Positions 1 to 11,161 of a DNA stretch of 39,665 bases are shown piece after piece. The notes beneath the pieces are model-generated. The model was not told where the DNA came from. It worked only from the letters and a program-made list of their open reading frames with translations, and searched no databases. The DNA comes from Apostichopus californicus (lineage: Eukaryota; Echinodermata; Holothuroidea; Aspidochirotida; Stichopodidae), in NCBI GenBank assembly GCA_020650975.1, contig JAIPMN010181373.1:1-39665 (forward strand). Reading direction: 5' to 3'. The stretch's first letter is position 1, and every line of letters begins with the position of its first letter. The position numbers and the translations under genes are program-made.

Positions 1-923
1 CCGTACTCCTCCTCTAGCTCTCGTCTAGCCTGCTCATAACCTCTCTTTGGGTCTTTCCCCATGCAACTTCTTACTAGCTCTCTAGGCCTACCAGATGTAA
101 ACTGCTGTAGGTAGTATAGCCTATCTTGGTTGTTGTCTGTTAGTTGCTCAATGTTGTGTTCAAAAGCAGCAATAAAAGCTCTGTAATCTTGAACTTTACC
201 ATCGAAAATTTGCAACTCACGCCTAGGAAGTGAAACAAGCTTTTGCTGGTCTATCATCATTCTTGAGATCTCTGTTTGGGATCGAATCAAGTTGTGTACA
301 CCACTCGAATCAACTTTGTCGTTAGACTTTGTCAGCAGGCTTTCTTCGTCACTTGATTCTGGGTTGTCATATTTCTTGAACACATTTGCCTTTGCCTCTG
401 CCAACTTCATTTCAACTTCTAACTCATAATCCTCCCGTTGTTGTTTGAGCAATCTTTCTTTCTCTTCAATTTCTCTTCTTTTCCTCAACATTTCAACCCT
501 AACTTTTAGTCCCTCCAACTTGGCTTCCTCTTTCATACGCTCTGTCGATGCTACAGTCCTTACTGATGAGGCCTTTGAATTTCTGGAACCCTTACTGGAA
601 ACCTGAGAAATACTATCTTGAGGTTTTATGTCGACCTCTCTTCCTTTAATCCATTCAGACATTGCCTTGGAAAACTGTTGATATTCCTCCGATTTCGGTT
701 GGTAATAAGTGCTGTTCTCCTCTGTGGCCTCTTCCTCATTCAACGTAGTAACGTATGCCTTATGAGCTTCCGAAAAATCAACAAAGTTTCTGTCATACAA
801 AGACACCTTTTCTCTAATTTTCTCATCCTCAACTGACGGTAGAGTAATAAGATTTGATATCTCATTTTTTAATCGAGTCGAGGTACGTAAGAACTTAGAT
901 CTTTCATTTTTGAGAGCCTCCAT
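1..923 (-). CDS. BEL/Pao retrotransposon Gag, N-terminal part, runs off left edge
   Basis: One uninterrupted minus-strand frame of about 307 codons runs from an ATG at 923 to the window edge. The first 110 residues are acidic and contain a conserved-looking tryptophan (SEWIKG). A strongly charged coiled-coil follows (about residues 125-190, rich in E, K and R). From about residue 229 comes a segment with the pattern LPRRELQIFDG, then YRAFIAAFEHNI. This is the layout of the Gag N-terminus of BEL/Pao LTR retrotransposons (the DUF1759 type), which packages element RNA in cytoplasmic particles. No stop or frameshift is seen, so this copy is young or intact here. Protease, reverse transcriptase and integrase would lie beyond base 1. 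A coiled-coil host protein is the alternative, but the DUF1759-like block argues against it. Confidence 0.72.
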   Translation of the reverse strand, partial: MEALKNERSKFLRTSTRLKNEISNLITLPSVEDEKIREKVSLYDRNFVDFSEAHKAYVTTLNEEEATEENSTYYQPKSEEYQQFSKAMSEWIKGREVDIKPQDSISQVSSKGSRNSKASSVRTVASTERMKEEAKLEGLKVRVEMLRKRREIEEKERLLKQQREDYELEVEMKLAEAKANVFKKYDNPESSDEESLLTKSNDKVDSSGVHNLIRSQTEISRMMIDQQKLVSLPRRELQIFDGKVQDYRAFIAAFEHNIEQLTDNNQDRLYYLQQFTSGRPRELVRSCMGKDPKRGYEQARRELEEEY

Positions 924-2180
924 ATTGTTGGTTAAGGTATCGTATCAAAGTAACGAAATAATGTCTCTTATAAGATTCCTTAGAGATGGCCCTTATAGGC
1001 TTCCGTAGAGAATGTTCAAGAAGCAGCACTCGCGCACTGCTTTCACTGTAGTCCCGTTATACGAGAACTGTAACTAACCTAGATACTGTGTGCACTACAT
1101 ATACGGTAGATAGCTTTGCCTACTTCCGCTATAGCCTATCCACATTTCAATCAGTAACGAAGGGTCACAAAAAGATTCGTAATCATAACGTATTATTAAC
1201 ATATGAAATAAACAGTCCATCGTAAGGTTTCGTAAACACATAACCAAGGTATTTACCATGTGATGTCCGGGCACGGAGTTGAAAGGCCGACTAAAAATTA
1301 GCAAAAGACGAAGACGAAAATCCGTAATATAAAAACACACACTGACGAAAGTCCGTAGTAAGGTAATAAAACAACTTGTATTTACAGAGATATTTACACA
1401 GTTCCTCACAAAAAACACGAAAAACAAAGAAACAAAATAACTGTAGAATGATACACTCTAAACGCTATAGAATGGTTGAATATATGCTCGAAATAATATA
1501 AACGTACTCGTATGCCGTAAAAGGTGATAATTTAACTCGTAAATACCGTGTTGGCTTGTAGGCTTCCAACACCCGAAAAACATAAAAATAACTTTTCTAT
1601 GGAAAGCCAAATAAGCAACTCTGCCACTACAGACTTGTTGTTTTCAAGCAGATAACAGTAAAAGTTAAGTACCATTTACGAATAAGTGACTGTACGTACA
1701 TCGTCATTGGTTTTTCATGTGTTACGTCATTTACCATGCTGGGTTTATTTAATCATGTGTGTATATATTACAGGAAATGTCCAAAGGCGTAGCGGTATCT
1801 ATGGGGTATCTACCTACCAAGCACGACATTGACCCAATTGTGCTTCTTGAGATACCATCTTTACAAGCATACACACGCCAAAGCCCACACCACAGAACAC
1901 GCAAGGTTGATTGGAAAGGTTACTGAACCTTCGGCATCGTAACAAGTAAATTTGTTACTTAACGAAGGCCATGGCAATTGTATTTTCGAGAATGGCCCTA
2001 CAAAAACACCTATCATCGAAGGTGACAAAGGTTGTCGTGCCGAAATTAGGCCGTAATTTCGCCGCTGCGCCCTTTCGCTTGGATACAATGCGAAGTGAAT
2101 TCGTAAAACCATTCATGATGTCCACGAAATAAACTTCCACGAGATAAAGGTCACATAATAGGAAACTATGAGTCATATGT
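924..2180 (-). other. Probable 5' leader and LTR region of the BEL/Pao element
   Basis: This stretch lies immediately upstream of the Gag start on the minus strand, where a BEL/Pao element has its leader, primer-binding site and 5' LTR. It has no convincing reading frame and is unusually rich in CGTA/TACG words compared with what follows. TATAAGG-like and CTTATAAG words occur near 960-1000. I could not place LTR ends or a primer-binding site. Extent and identity are inferred from position only. Confidence 0.3.
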
Positions 2181-3560
2181 GGTTTTCTATATTAAGTAAT
2201 TGTACATCATCTTAGCAGTGCTATTATATATTTGGACACACCAATAAAATGTGTAATGTGTTCTGCTTGATACTTACTAATATGACATTTAAAGGTAGGG
2301 AGAGCAGGTACAAAATCATAGCATGCTTTAATTGCTACAAGTTTTCAAAATGGACTTTCCTGGAGGGCCTTTACTCTCCGAATTGTTTCAAACATTGTTA
2401 AGGAAAACACAAGATGACTGAATGTCCCAGTGAGGTCAATTGCCTCGAAGGTTGTATATTTAAATATGTAGCATATTTAGGGTCAGTACAGCATACATTT
2501 TAGCTAACATTGATGTGTCTTTGGCTATTTAGAAATGTTGGTAGCCTACATGCATAACTGGCAAATAATGTTTGGTATTGTCGCACTACTTCAGGTACTT
2601 AGTGCCCTCCCGAATTTATACTTGAAAAAGGCCGAATGGATTTGCCTTAATTCAGCCCTGTACATTTGCAGCTTGATTACTAAGTATCAATATTGACTTT
2701 CCCGTTCATTTTCTACTTGAACCTCATTTGAAGGCCTACAAGGAATTAATCCTGGCAATAGCATGACACCTTTCACTTTCTTTACTTCAAAATGCTATTG
2801 ATAATATGAAGAAGTTAAATTCCTAACTTTCCACTCACTATGAGTATCCCAATTTTGCCACATGATTAAACACACACCATTGCAGGTTAAAGCAAGCACA
2901 ACTGATACTTGCAATATTCATGAGTATTTCTACCATATCTTCAACAGTCAATGCATGTCTTCATTTCATGTACACTAAGTGGCATCCTTCTTGAATGATG
3001 CAAACAACTTGTAACCTTAATTGTATTTGTTAATTACCACCACTATGTACTATTACTGAAGCTTTTACAGGACACTAGTCCAATGTATGGTTAGGGGTTA
3101 GGATAGTGTAGCTGAAATATGCATGAACATAGGTTACACTTCATTTCATGATTGCCATATAGCTACAGTAAACAAGAAAGCCCACCGAGATGGGAGGTCG
3201 CTGTCACAATATATAGTGATGCATACTGCCGTCCCTAGAATATGATATTATACGCCAAGATGTCTATCTATATGTTATGTAAAGTTCAGTTTTTCTTTCA
3301 ATCTTTTGGGGTGGCGGTGGCAAGGGGGGGGGGGGGGATTGGAAATAGTGGAGGAGTTACACTCTATTCCATGTACATGTTAAGTGATGAGGAGGACTTC
3401 ATTATTTGACATACTTCATGGAAGGGAAACTAAGTTCATACGTATCACATGGTGGAATAGGTAAATGTTGACGATTCTCCTAGTATTCAATTCCTTGAAT
3501 ACAGTACTTATGGCTATCTCCCATTACTCGAACTTCCATGTTTTCTGTAATCTTCACAAA
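2181..3560. other. AT-rich non-coding stretch, nothing recognised
   Basis: No frame with family-like content, no RNA gene and no clear repeat was seen on either strand. The only notable item is a 14-base run of G at 3324-3337, in a G-rich context with potential for quadruplex formation. Confidence 0.4.
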
Positions 3561-3563
3561 CGA

Positions 3564-4320
3564 TGGTGAAAACTGTTGAAGAGCGAACGGCTGCTTCTGA
3601 AACACAGTGTAAGGCACGTACAGGGACAGAGCGCACAGAAGAGCAAATCTGATATCTTAAAGGTGCTTAAGGATGTAGACAGTACGAGAGATTGTCAGAA
3701 AAGACAGAAAAGTACAAACAGCAGCCAAAGACTTCGCTGTATCGTATTCAAACGACCCGAATCACTCGCGAAGGCAGTTAGAAGAGCTGAACAGGCCTTA
3801 CTAATGAGATCCCGAAGAAGACGCATAGTCGCATTCAGAGTTTGGGTGACTGTGTAAATGCTACACATGTTGCAACTGATATGATAAAATACATTAAAAA
3901 GAGGTATCTTGTAATGTCAGTAATGGAAGTGTACATATAATTCCAGGGAGAAGATGAAGACATAGGCAATTGCATATCATGGATTTTCTTCTCCATTGCC
4001 TGCCTGAAGCATTTGCCTGTCTACGGATGACATAAAACTCTTGGTTTGTGACCCCAATTGCCATTTTTGGAATTGTGATGTTTGCCAGGATACACTGCCC
4101 ACCATGTTCAATGGTATTCAACGAGAAAGAGGAGTGTGGCGTCTACTGTGGCTACACTCATCAGGAAGGAAGTAGTTCCGGAAATTAATGTAAATTCGAA
4201 TGTGCATCATTTTCATGTATCAAGGAAGTTGCAAATTGACAGCAAAATGAACACCACCATCCTTGCTTTTGGATTTAAACCTTGTCTCAATGAGAACAAT
4301 TTCAAATGATTTCAAAATTA
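3564..4320 (+). pseudogene. Remnant of K/R-rich multicopy invertebrate family (family B)
   Basis: Short pieces in several frames line up with a multicopy family of marine invertebrates that I recognise but cannot name. A start at 3564 (MVKTVEERTAASE) is followed from 3683 by YERLSEKTEKYKQQ, like the YRERLKxDPEKY opening of the family. At 3897-3935 comes KKRYLVMSVMEVY, like its KRYLLMS...EAY block. At about 4045-4085 a cysteine cluster ends in CHFWNCDVC (C-x4-C-x2-C), where the family has a CDP...C-x4-C-x2-C motif. Stops and frameshifts separate all blocks, so it cannot make a protein. Function of the family is unknown, and it may be transposon-borne. After about 4120 the similarity fades. Confidence 0.45.
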
Positions 4321-6780
4321 AGGCTTGTACTCTCACAATGCGCAAACCTAAGTATGGGATTCATCGAAAGGACATATGACCTTGTTTAAAAGCAAAATTG
4401 TTAAACTGTTCTTTAAGTTCCGCCCGCTCATGAGTACGAATAGATCAAATTTGACATGTCATTGGTAAGTGTCCCAGTTTCAACTCTTACAACCACAAAA
4501 AAACTGCACTAATGATTATAAAGAAGAAATTCGCTTAAAGTCCTGCCCAATCATTAATATTCATGCTACCAATACAGACACAATAGAGTATGAGCGTCAT
4601 CAAAGTTCAACGTCTAGAGATATCGTGTTTACAAGGAAGTGTCACAGATAGACACACAAGTGTGACTACATAGATTCCTTTTGTCTCTGGCAAGGAATCC
4701 AAATTTGAAGAGAACACTGTAAAAATACAGCACTCCCGTCCTCCATAAGCATGCATTCTAAGATGACCCCTGTAGACTTGGTGGTGATGGGATACCAGAC
4801 GAAAGGACGCTTGTCAAAGTTTCGTGCTGAGGCTACGAGCGTTGATAGGGATCCCCTTTTTGTGAGCTTTCTTTGCAGACAGATAGTATCGAGCAACACT
4901 ACTATTTCTGATATCAAAAGTACATAATGCTATGGTATGTCAGAAGCTGACACAAAGTGCAATTGACAATCGGCAACGATATCGTTCCAAAGAGAACTTG
5001 ATGCAGGAATCCCAAAAAGGGATCAGGGATGAAGCCCCCAGGTCAATTGATGCCCAAAAAATGCAAATATTTTTATCATGGAAACAATGTCAGGCAATGT
5101 TTAGATCCCGGGGAATCCATATATACCGATTGAAATATGTATGGCATTTAAATCGACATCTTGCAGTTGCAAATTAACACACAGTGATTTCTTTCACTTG
5201 GGGTCATTTGAAATTATCAAGTTACAGTTTGAACGTTGTTTATAGCGATTTCAATCGAATTATGTAAATTTAAATCGCCTTATGCGAATTTAGGTTCGGG
5301 ATATGTGAATAAAAAAGCGACATACATCAATGAAATTCGCTAAATGTCAACTTAAATTTACTTAAACACAGTTTAAGAAGACATATACCGATTTAAGTCT
5401 ATATATTAATATCAGCTTGTCGATACCTTCGATATGTTCTACTAATTAGAAATTCCTGTACTAAACGTGGGCTTTTCAAGAGCTTACATCTGTTCTTTTG
5501 ACTATAAATATTTGTTAAAAATATGTGCTTTTCAGGATCTTTTATCCATTCTACTATGAATTTTTCTTGTAAATGTGGGCTTCCTGATCTGAAGTGAAAG
5601 TTAGGATTGGCATTTGGTTTCCAAGCTTCCGTAACGACCTCTTATACTTTATGCTATACTTTTGCCTTACTTTTCGTTTAATGTAATGGCAACGGTCACC
5701 GAACTGGTCTTGGTATTATGTGTTTACCTAATATCAATAATTCTGTTAAAAATTGTAACTGAGGGAAGCTGAACTGGAACCTAACTCCGTCCCGCCGCTA
5801 GGACATTAAGTTGTCTTAGTGAACACGAAACATCTGTACATGATCTTTTCCGACCACACTAACACACATGGCCCAGTCTTCAGTTTGCCTTCTTCTCTTC
5901 CAAGATTGTCATCCTCCACGATGCAGAATTTGTAAGAGACGACTTTTACTCCGAAGAATTCGCTAGCAGACTATTTCTCTTGTTTCTTTCAACAATAAAG
6001 AAAACGCCTTCTGTTAATTTCAGCCGTTGTTAAAAATGACATAAACGGTGCTTCGGATCGACATTATAGTTATATGAGACTATTAATGGAGGTTGACAGG
6101 AAAATATCCGCCCTTCAGAAAAAGTTTCAGATGCAATTGAACATCTGATTTATGTCAGGAAGAGTAAAGGTTCCAGGGAAATCGAGACTTTGGGTGATTT
6201 ACAATTCAGTTCAGTTTATTGGGTATTGTCGTAACCTCAAATGACATTGAGGATTTGGTAGTTGTAAGTAATATTATAAGTGGCGACCATGGCACCCACT
6301 GCATGTATTGCCCATATTTAAGGTCAGCCACGTATTATGTGTTTGTTCGCGTTTTAGTTACCATATATTTCCATGGTATTTGCTCTGTATTGGTAGAAGT
6401 TAACAGGGTGCTCGGTATCATTGTTGGTGCTATAGGGGATGGGTTGGGTTCAGCAAGTAGAAATGGTTAGCAATTGAGTCATGTGTGTATATGCATAATT
6501 TGGGAAATATATTCATATCCATTGTTTCATTGTAACGTCCATACTTGTAGTAAACCATCCACACTTTAATCATACCCTCGTTAATTCAATTAGTACGATC
6601 CATACGGTGTATCTCCTGTGCATTGTGGTTAGGACTTAGGAGCCTATGTTCAAAGCGATCGTATTCAGTCCAACAGAAAGCGGTTAACTTACAAATCGAG
6701 TATTAGATAGTTTTGATCTTACTGAACATTATAAATTGTCTTTCATCCCTTCCTACGTTATTCCTTTAACATCGTGTCAT
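4321..6780. other. Non-coding stretch, no recognisable feature
   Basis: Frames here are short and show no domain signature on either strand. At 5240-5300 there are repeated AAATTTAAATCG/GAATTTAG-type words. No tRNA-like fold, long repeat or terminal inverted repeat was noticed. Confidence 0.35.
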
Positions 6781-7260
6781 GATGTCTTCTAAGGGAGAAT
6801 TCAGTGCAGAGGATGACGTGCCACCGTCCTTTGCATCCGAGTTAAATAAAGATGTGTAATCGCCTGTTGAGTAAGCTTGTCAATTCAAAAATGTTTAATG
6901 AGGTTTTAAGAGAGTAGAAACAATGAGATTGACAGTGAAATTGGCGATATTTTCTCTATACAACCCAACTTTGGTAACGACTGTTCTTCTACTGAGGCAT
7001 TACATTGGGGCTCTCCTGCTGCCAATAAACTGTCCCAGTTCCAAGGGACAGTGGTATCGACTTAAAACTAAAAGAAGAGATCCTTAAATGTACCCCATTT
7101 GCCTAATGTCTGTCGTTGCGAATTTTTAAATGTCAATAAACCAACAACATACTGTGACGCCTGGGGAAGAATAGAACGAAACTAATCAAGTGCTTTTAAT
7201 AGAGTAAGATATAGGTGAAGGTATACCTATTGTGCACATAATGTTATCTCCGTGAAGTCG
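6781..7260 (+). pseudogene. Possible decayed gag-like protein remnant
   Basis: Fragments in different frames give an acidic opening (MMSSKGEFSAEDDVPPSFASE, from 6781), then FLNVNKPTTYCDAW near 7125 and DIGEGIPIVH near 7208. The order resembles a gag-like protein of invertebrate elements with a 'VNKEIW ... KDxxLQ.VQ..L.KG' core. The match is weak and the frame is broken many times. It could instead be chance. Listed because three short blocks occur in the expected order on one strand. Confidence 0.22.
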
Positions 7261-7369
7261 GGGTTATCGACCTGCCTCTATGCATTTCGTTTGGTATAAC
7301 AGCAGTTTGACAATATCTTTACCTAGCAGTAATTAAGTTATACAGGTAAGAAGAACATACATTAATGCA

Positions 7370-8500
7370 TATTATAACACAATCATGTGGCTGTTGTTTA
7401 GAATTTGACGCGGGTTTCAGAAATGTTTAACAGTCATATATATGCTGCAAATCGATCACAAATGTTTAAAAAAGATTTCATGTCATAGTAAAATTAATTC
7501 GGGGAACAAGTGAAAGTTTTATCCGCCGTTCCTTCATTGATTGTGTTACAGTTTATAGTAGCTTGCATGTTAACTAGTATCAATAACTGTTACGGAGAAA
7601 GTCAATTATAGTTCGCATTTGATGTATTGAGTGCACGTCATCCAATTCTTGGATGAAAACTTCATCTTCTAACGGGTAAATTTTCGGCCAAAAAAGACTT
7701 TATCCAGCGTCTTTCACCATGTGTTTGTACATGTAGGCCTAGGCATATCGCCAATATGTTAACATCCAAGAAATTAGATTTACTGAGCAGTGTGAAAGAT
7801 GATGGCCTTTGAATGTATAATCAGCCTAAACCCTGATCACATATTGTTTCATTCCTAGGGCTATACTGATATTATGGCTGTTTCCTAATATGCATTAGTA
7901 TCCCTAAATTAGAATTCATCTGTAATTTGTTTAGAAATAAGCAAATTTCAACTGATAATGGTCGGTATGGGTGTTACTAAGTAGCAAGAAAAAGTAAGGA
8001 TGAATGGGGTGGGGATTTTTTTTGGGGGGTCAGTGGAACCAAAATTTGCTAAAAGTATGTCGAGTTTGGTATGAAATGGAAGGAAATTTAATTTACAACA
8101 CTGTCAGCCATGTCAATTCTGTATTTTTCTACTTCTGTGAAAGTTACACTTGATTAAGGACGTGGGGATCAGTAGTACTAAAACTGAACTAGTTCCAGTG
8201 GACATTATCCGACCTACATGATACAAACAAACATGCCCAAAGGCATTAGTCATCAACACAGCACAGGAACAGGGCAATTACCCTGCTGTAATATGATCCC
8301 ACTGACTTACATTACATAAGTTTTTCACACACACTGAATAAAGAGGGGCATATAGATGACTGGAACTTGAGGTTACTACCACTACACTGCCCATCCGTCC
8401 ACCAATTTCCTACATTATATTCATATCTTACACATCAAGTAGGTGTGTCTCTCATCAATATGACAATAAGTAGCCTATAATAGACCTACTTAGATTTACT
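7370..8500. other. AT-rich non-coding stretch, nothing recognised
   Basis: No frame with a family signature and no structured repeat seen. A T-rich/G-rich run at about 8014-8028 is the only local oddity. Confidence 0.35.
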
Positions 8501-8509
8501 TATACAACT

Positions 8510-8814
8510 TTGTACCAGTCTACATCTTTGGTACAGTGGTTCATTAATAAAATGGATAGATGTGAAATATGTAGTGAACTCTTCAGAAGCAGGAAAGCTA
8601 CAGAGGTTGTATCAAAGGGCTATGAGAATCTAATCAAGAAGCGTACACGTATCACAGACTTCATCATTAGAGCGATTAGAAACAAAATGGACAGCCAACA
8701 TTTATATGACAGTCTATCAACGATGCAGAGGGAGCAACAGGTTGAGGAAAAAGAGCACACATCACGAAAAAAAACGCCAATTGTCACAGCTGGTAAATGC
8801 TTGCAACAATCAAG
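8510..8814 (+). pseudogene. Family A gene remnant, exon 1 (N-terminal zinc-binding region)
   Basis: An open frame (start at 8510, or the internal MDRCEIC start near 8552) carries CEIC (C-x2-C) followed by SKGYENLIK and a lysine/arginine-rich tail. This matches the N-terminus of a very large multicopy protein family of corals, echinoderms and lancelets. In that family a small cysteine domain is followed by a second treble-clef-like domain. The exon ends at a good donor (AAG|GTAAAT, intron from 8815). Joining it to the next exon gives a frame mismatch, so the copy is already broken. Function is unknown. Many copies sit among transposons, and I treat it as a possible transposon-associated protein. 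Confidence 0.5.
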
Positions 8815-8974
8815 GTAAATGAGTTTGTTATTTGAATTCACATTAATTCGCTCACTGCGTAATGTTTCGATATGAAACATCCCCACATGTTATATTTCTT
8901 AGACATTTTTAGTGTAGTATACTGCTGATTCACCTGTAATGGTGGCTAACTTTGTGTAAACATTACTTTTTCAG

Positions 8975-9243
8975 GCCAGGGTTCTACACGATTTCCGTAT
9001 AGTGACAGATGTTTCATATGCAATGAGGACATCTATTTCGATCAACAGCATCCTGACAGACAGGAGACCATACATTGGGCATCAACTATCACGCTGAAGC
9101 AATCACTTCTGCGAATCGCAGGTGAAAGAGCAGATAGTTTCGGAATGGCTGTGAAAGGACGCTTAGAAGGCATGACAGATCTTGTAGCAGAAGAGGCACT
9201 TTATCATAATAAATGTTACAGCAACTTTAAAAAAATTCCCAAT
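8975..9243 (+). pseudogene. Family A gene remnant, exon 2 (second zinc-binding domain)
   Basis: A polypyrimidine tract and TTTTTCAG precede base 8975. The exon encodes DRCFICNEDIYF (C-x2-C), then WASTITLKQSLLRIAGERADSF and DLVAEEALYHNKCYSNF. The H-x3-C at the end is expected to complete a Zn site with the first two cysteines. This spacing (CxxC, about 55 residues, YHxxCY) is typical of the second domain of family A. A likely donor is at 9244. Sequence conservation here is better than in most of the remnant, which suggests fairly recent decay. Confidence 0.55.
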
Positions 9244-9386
9244 GTACATATACATATTTTGCAGTCATGTAACAAGTACTAGCATTGCAGTAAAGTACGT
9301 CGTAAAATGCCGTAAAATTCAGCATTAACCACTGTTAAACAAGCCATTCAACAGTTGGCCATTTCTTACCCATTTTTTTCTTTCAG

Positions 9387-9567
9387 AAAGGTGGCAGGCC
9401 TGTGGATAGCTTAAAGGAAAATGCTTTATATCAGCGCTGTGGATGGCTCGACAGAGAAATGGAGAGTGGTGTGTATACAGTAAACCATTTACATAAACAA
9501 CTGAAAACAAAATTGGTGATGACCTTCCTGTGTATCATAATAGATATTTAAAAGAATCACTCAAGAG
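9387..9567 (+). pseudogene. Family A gene remnant, exon 3, part before the MITE
   Basis: After an acceptor (TTTCTTTCAG, ending at 9386) the frame reads KGGRPVDSLKENALYQRCGWLDREMESGVYTVNHLHKQ in short blocks. A one-base shift near 9508 follows, then GDDLPVYHNRYLKESLK. These are the family A 'D...LY..C.WLD.E.E...YTV.ELH' and 'VYS..YLK..LK..YG' blocks. The exon is cut at 9567 by a MITE and resumes at 10389 in the same frame. Confidence 0.55.
9560..9567 (+). repeat. 8-bp target-site duplication, left copy
   Basis: CTCAAGAG, identical to 10381-10388 on the other side of the MITE. Eight bases is the duplication length of hAT transposons. Confidence 0.8.
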
Positions 9568-10380
9568 CATGGGCGGCGATCATGGGGGGGGGGGGGGACA
9601 TGTCCCCCAAAATTTTAGGTAGGGAAACTATCTAATATCCCCCAATATTTGGTGGCATAGTCTTTTTGTGTGGCTATAAATAGAAAATAATGCGTCAGAT
9701 TATTTATCCAAATCATATTTGGCGGTGGCTTAAACTTCATCCAACACATCGAAGTTTTATAATAGTCATTATAAGAGGTTTTAATATTTGTACACCAATA
9801 AATTAACCGTGGGGGGATTTTCTCAAATTCCCCGACCAACATTCTTCATAATACTTCCCTCTACTCGTGCAATTTTGACCGGTCTGTTAGGGGTTGAAGG
9901 TTTGTTTCTTCTATATTCGTTGTCCATAGATGACATTTTGTGCAACATTATGGGCATGTTTTCAATTGAATTTATTATTCAATTTCTGAAAAAATAATGG
10001 GCTTAAAACCTTGAAAAGTGGGCTGACAGGTATTGTGGGCCGTTACGTAGTATTACCTACAAAAGCAATGATCCACAGGAGATGCGATGAGGTCGAACAT
10101 GATGTATGACTGGTGACAATGTTGAAGAAGGTTATGGATGTAAAAAAACTATTGGGAAAAACCTTGGTTCTCAGGCAAAAGTGTACATGTGGTTCATGAT
10201 CATTTTCAAGCCCGAGAAGTGCCATTCCCGGTGATCTGGGGGGCTACCAAAACCAGAAATTTCTTGTAATATACAAAATATCAGGAAGCGCGAACAATTT
10301 TGGGGAGGAAAGTTGCTAAGCGTCTGCACCCAAGCAAAATGTCCCCCTCCCCCAATATTTGAAAGAAATCGCCGCCCCTG
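9568..10380. mobile_element. Non-autonomous hAT-type MITE (813 bp)
   Basis: The element starts CATGGGCGGCGAT and ends ATCGCCGCCCCTG. The inverted end reads CAGGGGCGGCGAT, so the terminal inverted repeats match in 12 of 13 bases. CAGGGGCGG is a familiar hAT-type terminus. It is flanked by perfect 8-bp duplications (CTCAAGAG). It has no transposase frame. A 14-base G run (9584-9597) sits just inside the left end and a CCCCCTCCCCC tract just inside the right end. A subterminal block at 10217-10255 (AAGTGCCATTCCCGG...TCTGGGGGG) is shared with two other elements in the window. Its insertion split an exon of the family A copy. Confidence 0.85.
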
Positions 10381-10388
10381 CTCAAGAG
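10381..10388 (+). repeat. 8-bp target-site duplication, right copy
   Basis: CTCAAGAG, perfect copy of 9560-9567. Confidence 0.8.
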
Positions 10389-10620
10389 GTACTATGGTCA
10401 AACCATATTCATTACTAATGAAGAACGTCGCAAGGATGTTGTCTGCTTTAGAAATTGTACAGTAAGCATCCTCCGAGACCACCATGAGATGCAAGCTGAC
10501 AATGAAGAGGAAAAGAAAACAGCCATCATCAAAACAGCAGCTTCACTCATAGTCAATGACATCAAGTGTCTTAATTTGAGCAAAACTGAATTCCCTTCGC
10601 TCAAATAAATGACATCACAT
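10389..10620 (+). pseudogene. Family A gene remnant, exon 3, part after the MITE
   Basis: With one target duplication removed, the frame runs straight on from the part before the MITE: LKRYYG, then QTIFITNEERRKDVVCF, an acidic/lysine segment (ADNEEEKKTAIIKTAASLI) and VNDIKCLNLSKTEFPS. This corresponds to the family's 'YG..I.FT...G..DVVCF' block and the helix after it. Stops begin near 10606. The next few hundred residues of the family are missing, so an internal deletion of the central region is likely around 10620-10700. Confidence 0.55.
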
Positions 10621-10697
10621 AAAAGGTGCAGCATACTCAAAGGCCCTTAGAGCACACTTCTTGACTGATGTTGCACTGGTCCAAAAACATGTGATGG

Positions 10698-10935
10698 GTG
10701 GAAAAACCAGCACATGCCTTTATGGAACACTTAAGGACTTTACCACCAACACTTGTGAGAATAGCGCAAGAGTTTCTCTTGGCAGAAAGACTCCATGATT
10801 GGCATGGAAATCTACATGCAGTTTCTAAGATGATAGGTATATTTGCCACAACTGGGCAATTTGCCAGTATGCTAAATTTGGACGCATGTAATTATAAGAG
10901 ATGCTTAGACTACCACAGCAATATCCACAAGTTAG
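10698..10935 (+). pseudogene. Family A gene remnant, central helical region
   Basis: The frame MEKPAHAFMEHLRTLPPTL..AQEFLLAERLHDWHGNLHAVSKMIGIFATTGQ corresponds to the family A block 'I.EFI.AER.GDW.LHL..V..MLPYFAA.GH'. After one frameshift near 10860 comes QYAKFGR, a stop, and EMLRLPQQYPQV, matching 'YAK...LYLQ.M..L...HP'. A weak donor (GTTAGT) follows at about 10932. The role is unknown. Confidence 0.5.
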
Positions 10936-11161
10936 TATTACAAAATTGTAATCTGATCTCACTGCAAGTGAATTACTGTTTGTGAATGTTTGCTTCATTT
11001 TTTGTTATAGCAACTGGAGGTCAGAGTTCCAGTGCTAGCTGTGACACTTTGCACATATCTGTAACTCGTGTTCTGAACCTTTCATAAATCATCTATTTTT
11101 CCTTACATATCCTTACAGTGGAATGAAAATTTACTAAAGAATGTTTGTTGTTATATTCAGA

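Noticed and set aside
1861-2176. Overlapping minus-strand frames upstream of the BEL/Pao Gag
   Set aside because: They overlap each other in different frames and show no gag or pol signature. More likely LTR or leader DNA.
6219-6470. 83-codon hydrophobic frame
   Set aside because: No recognisable family, no splice sites, typical length for chance in AT-rich DNA.
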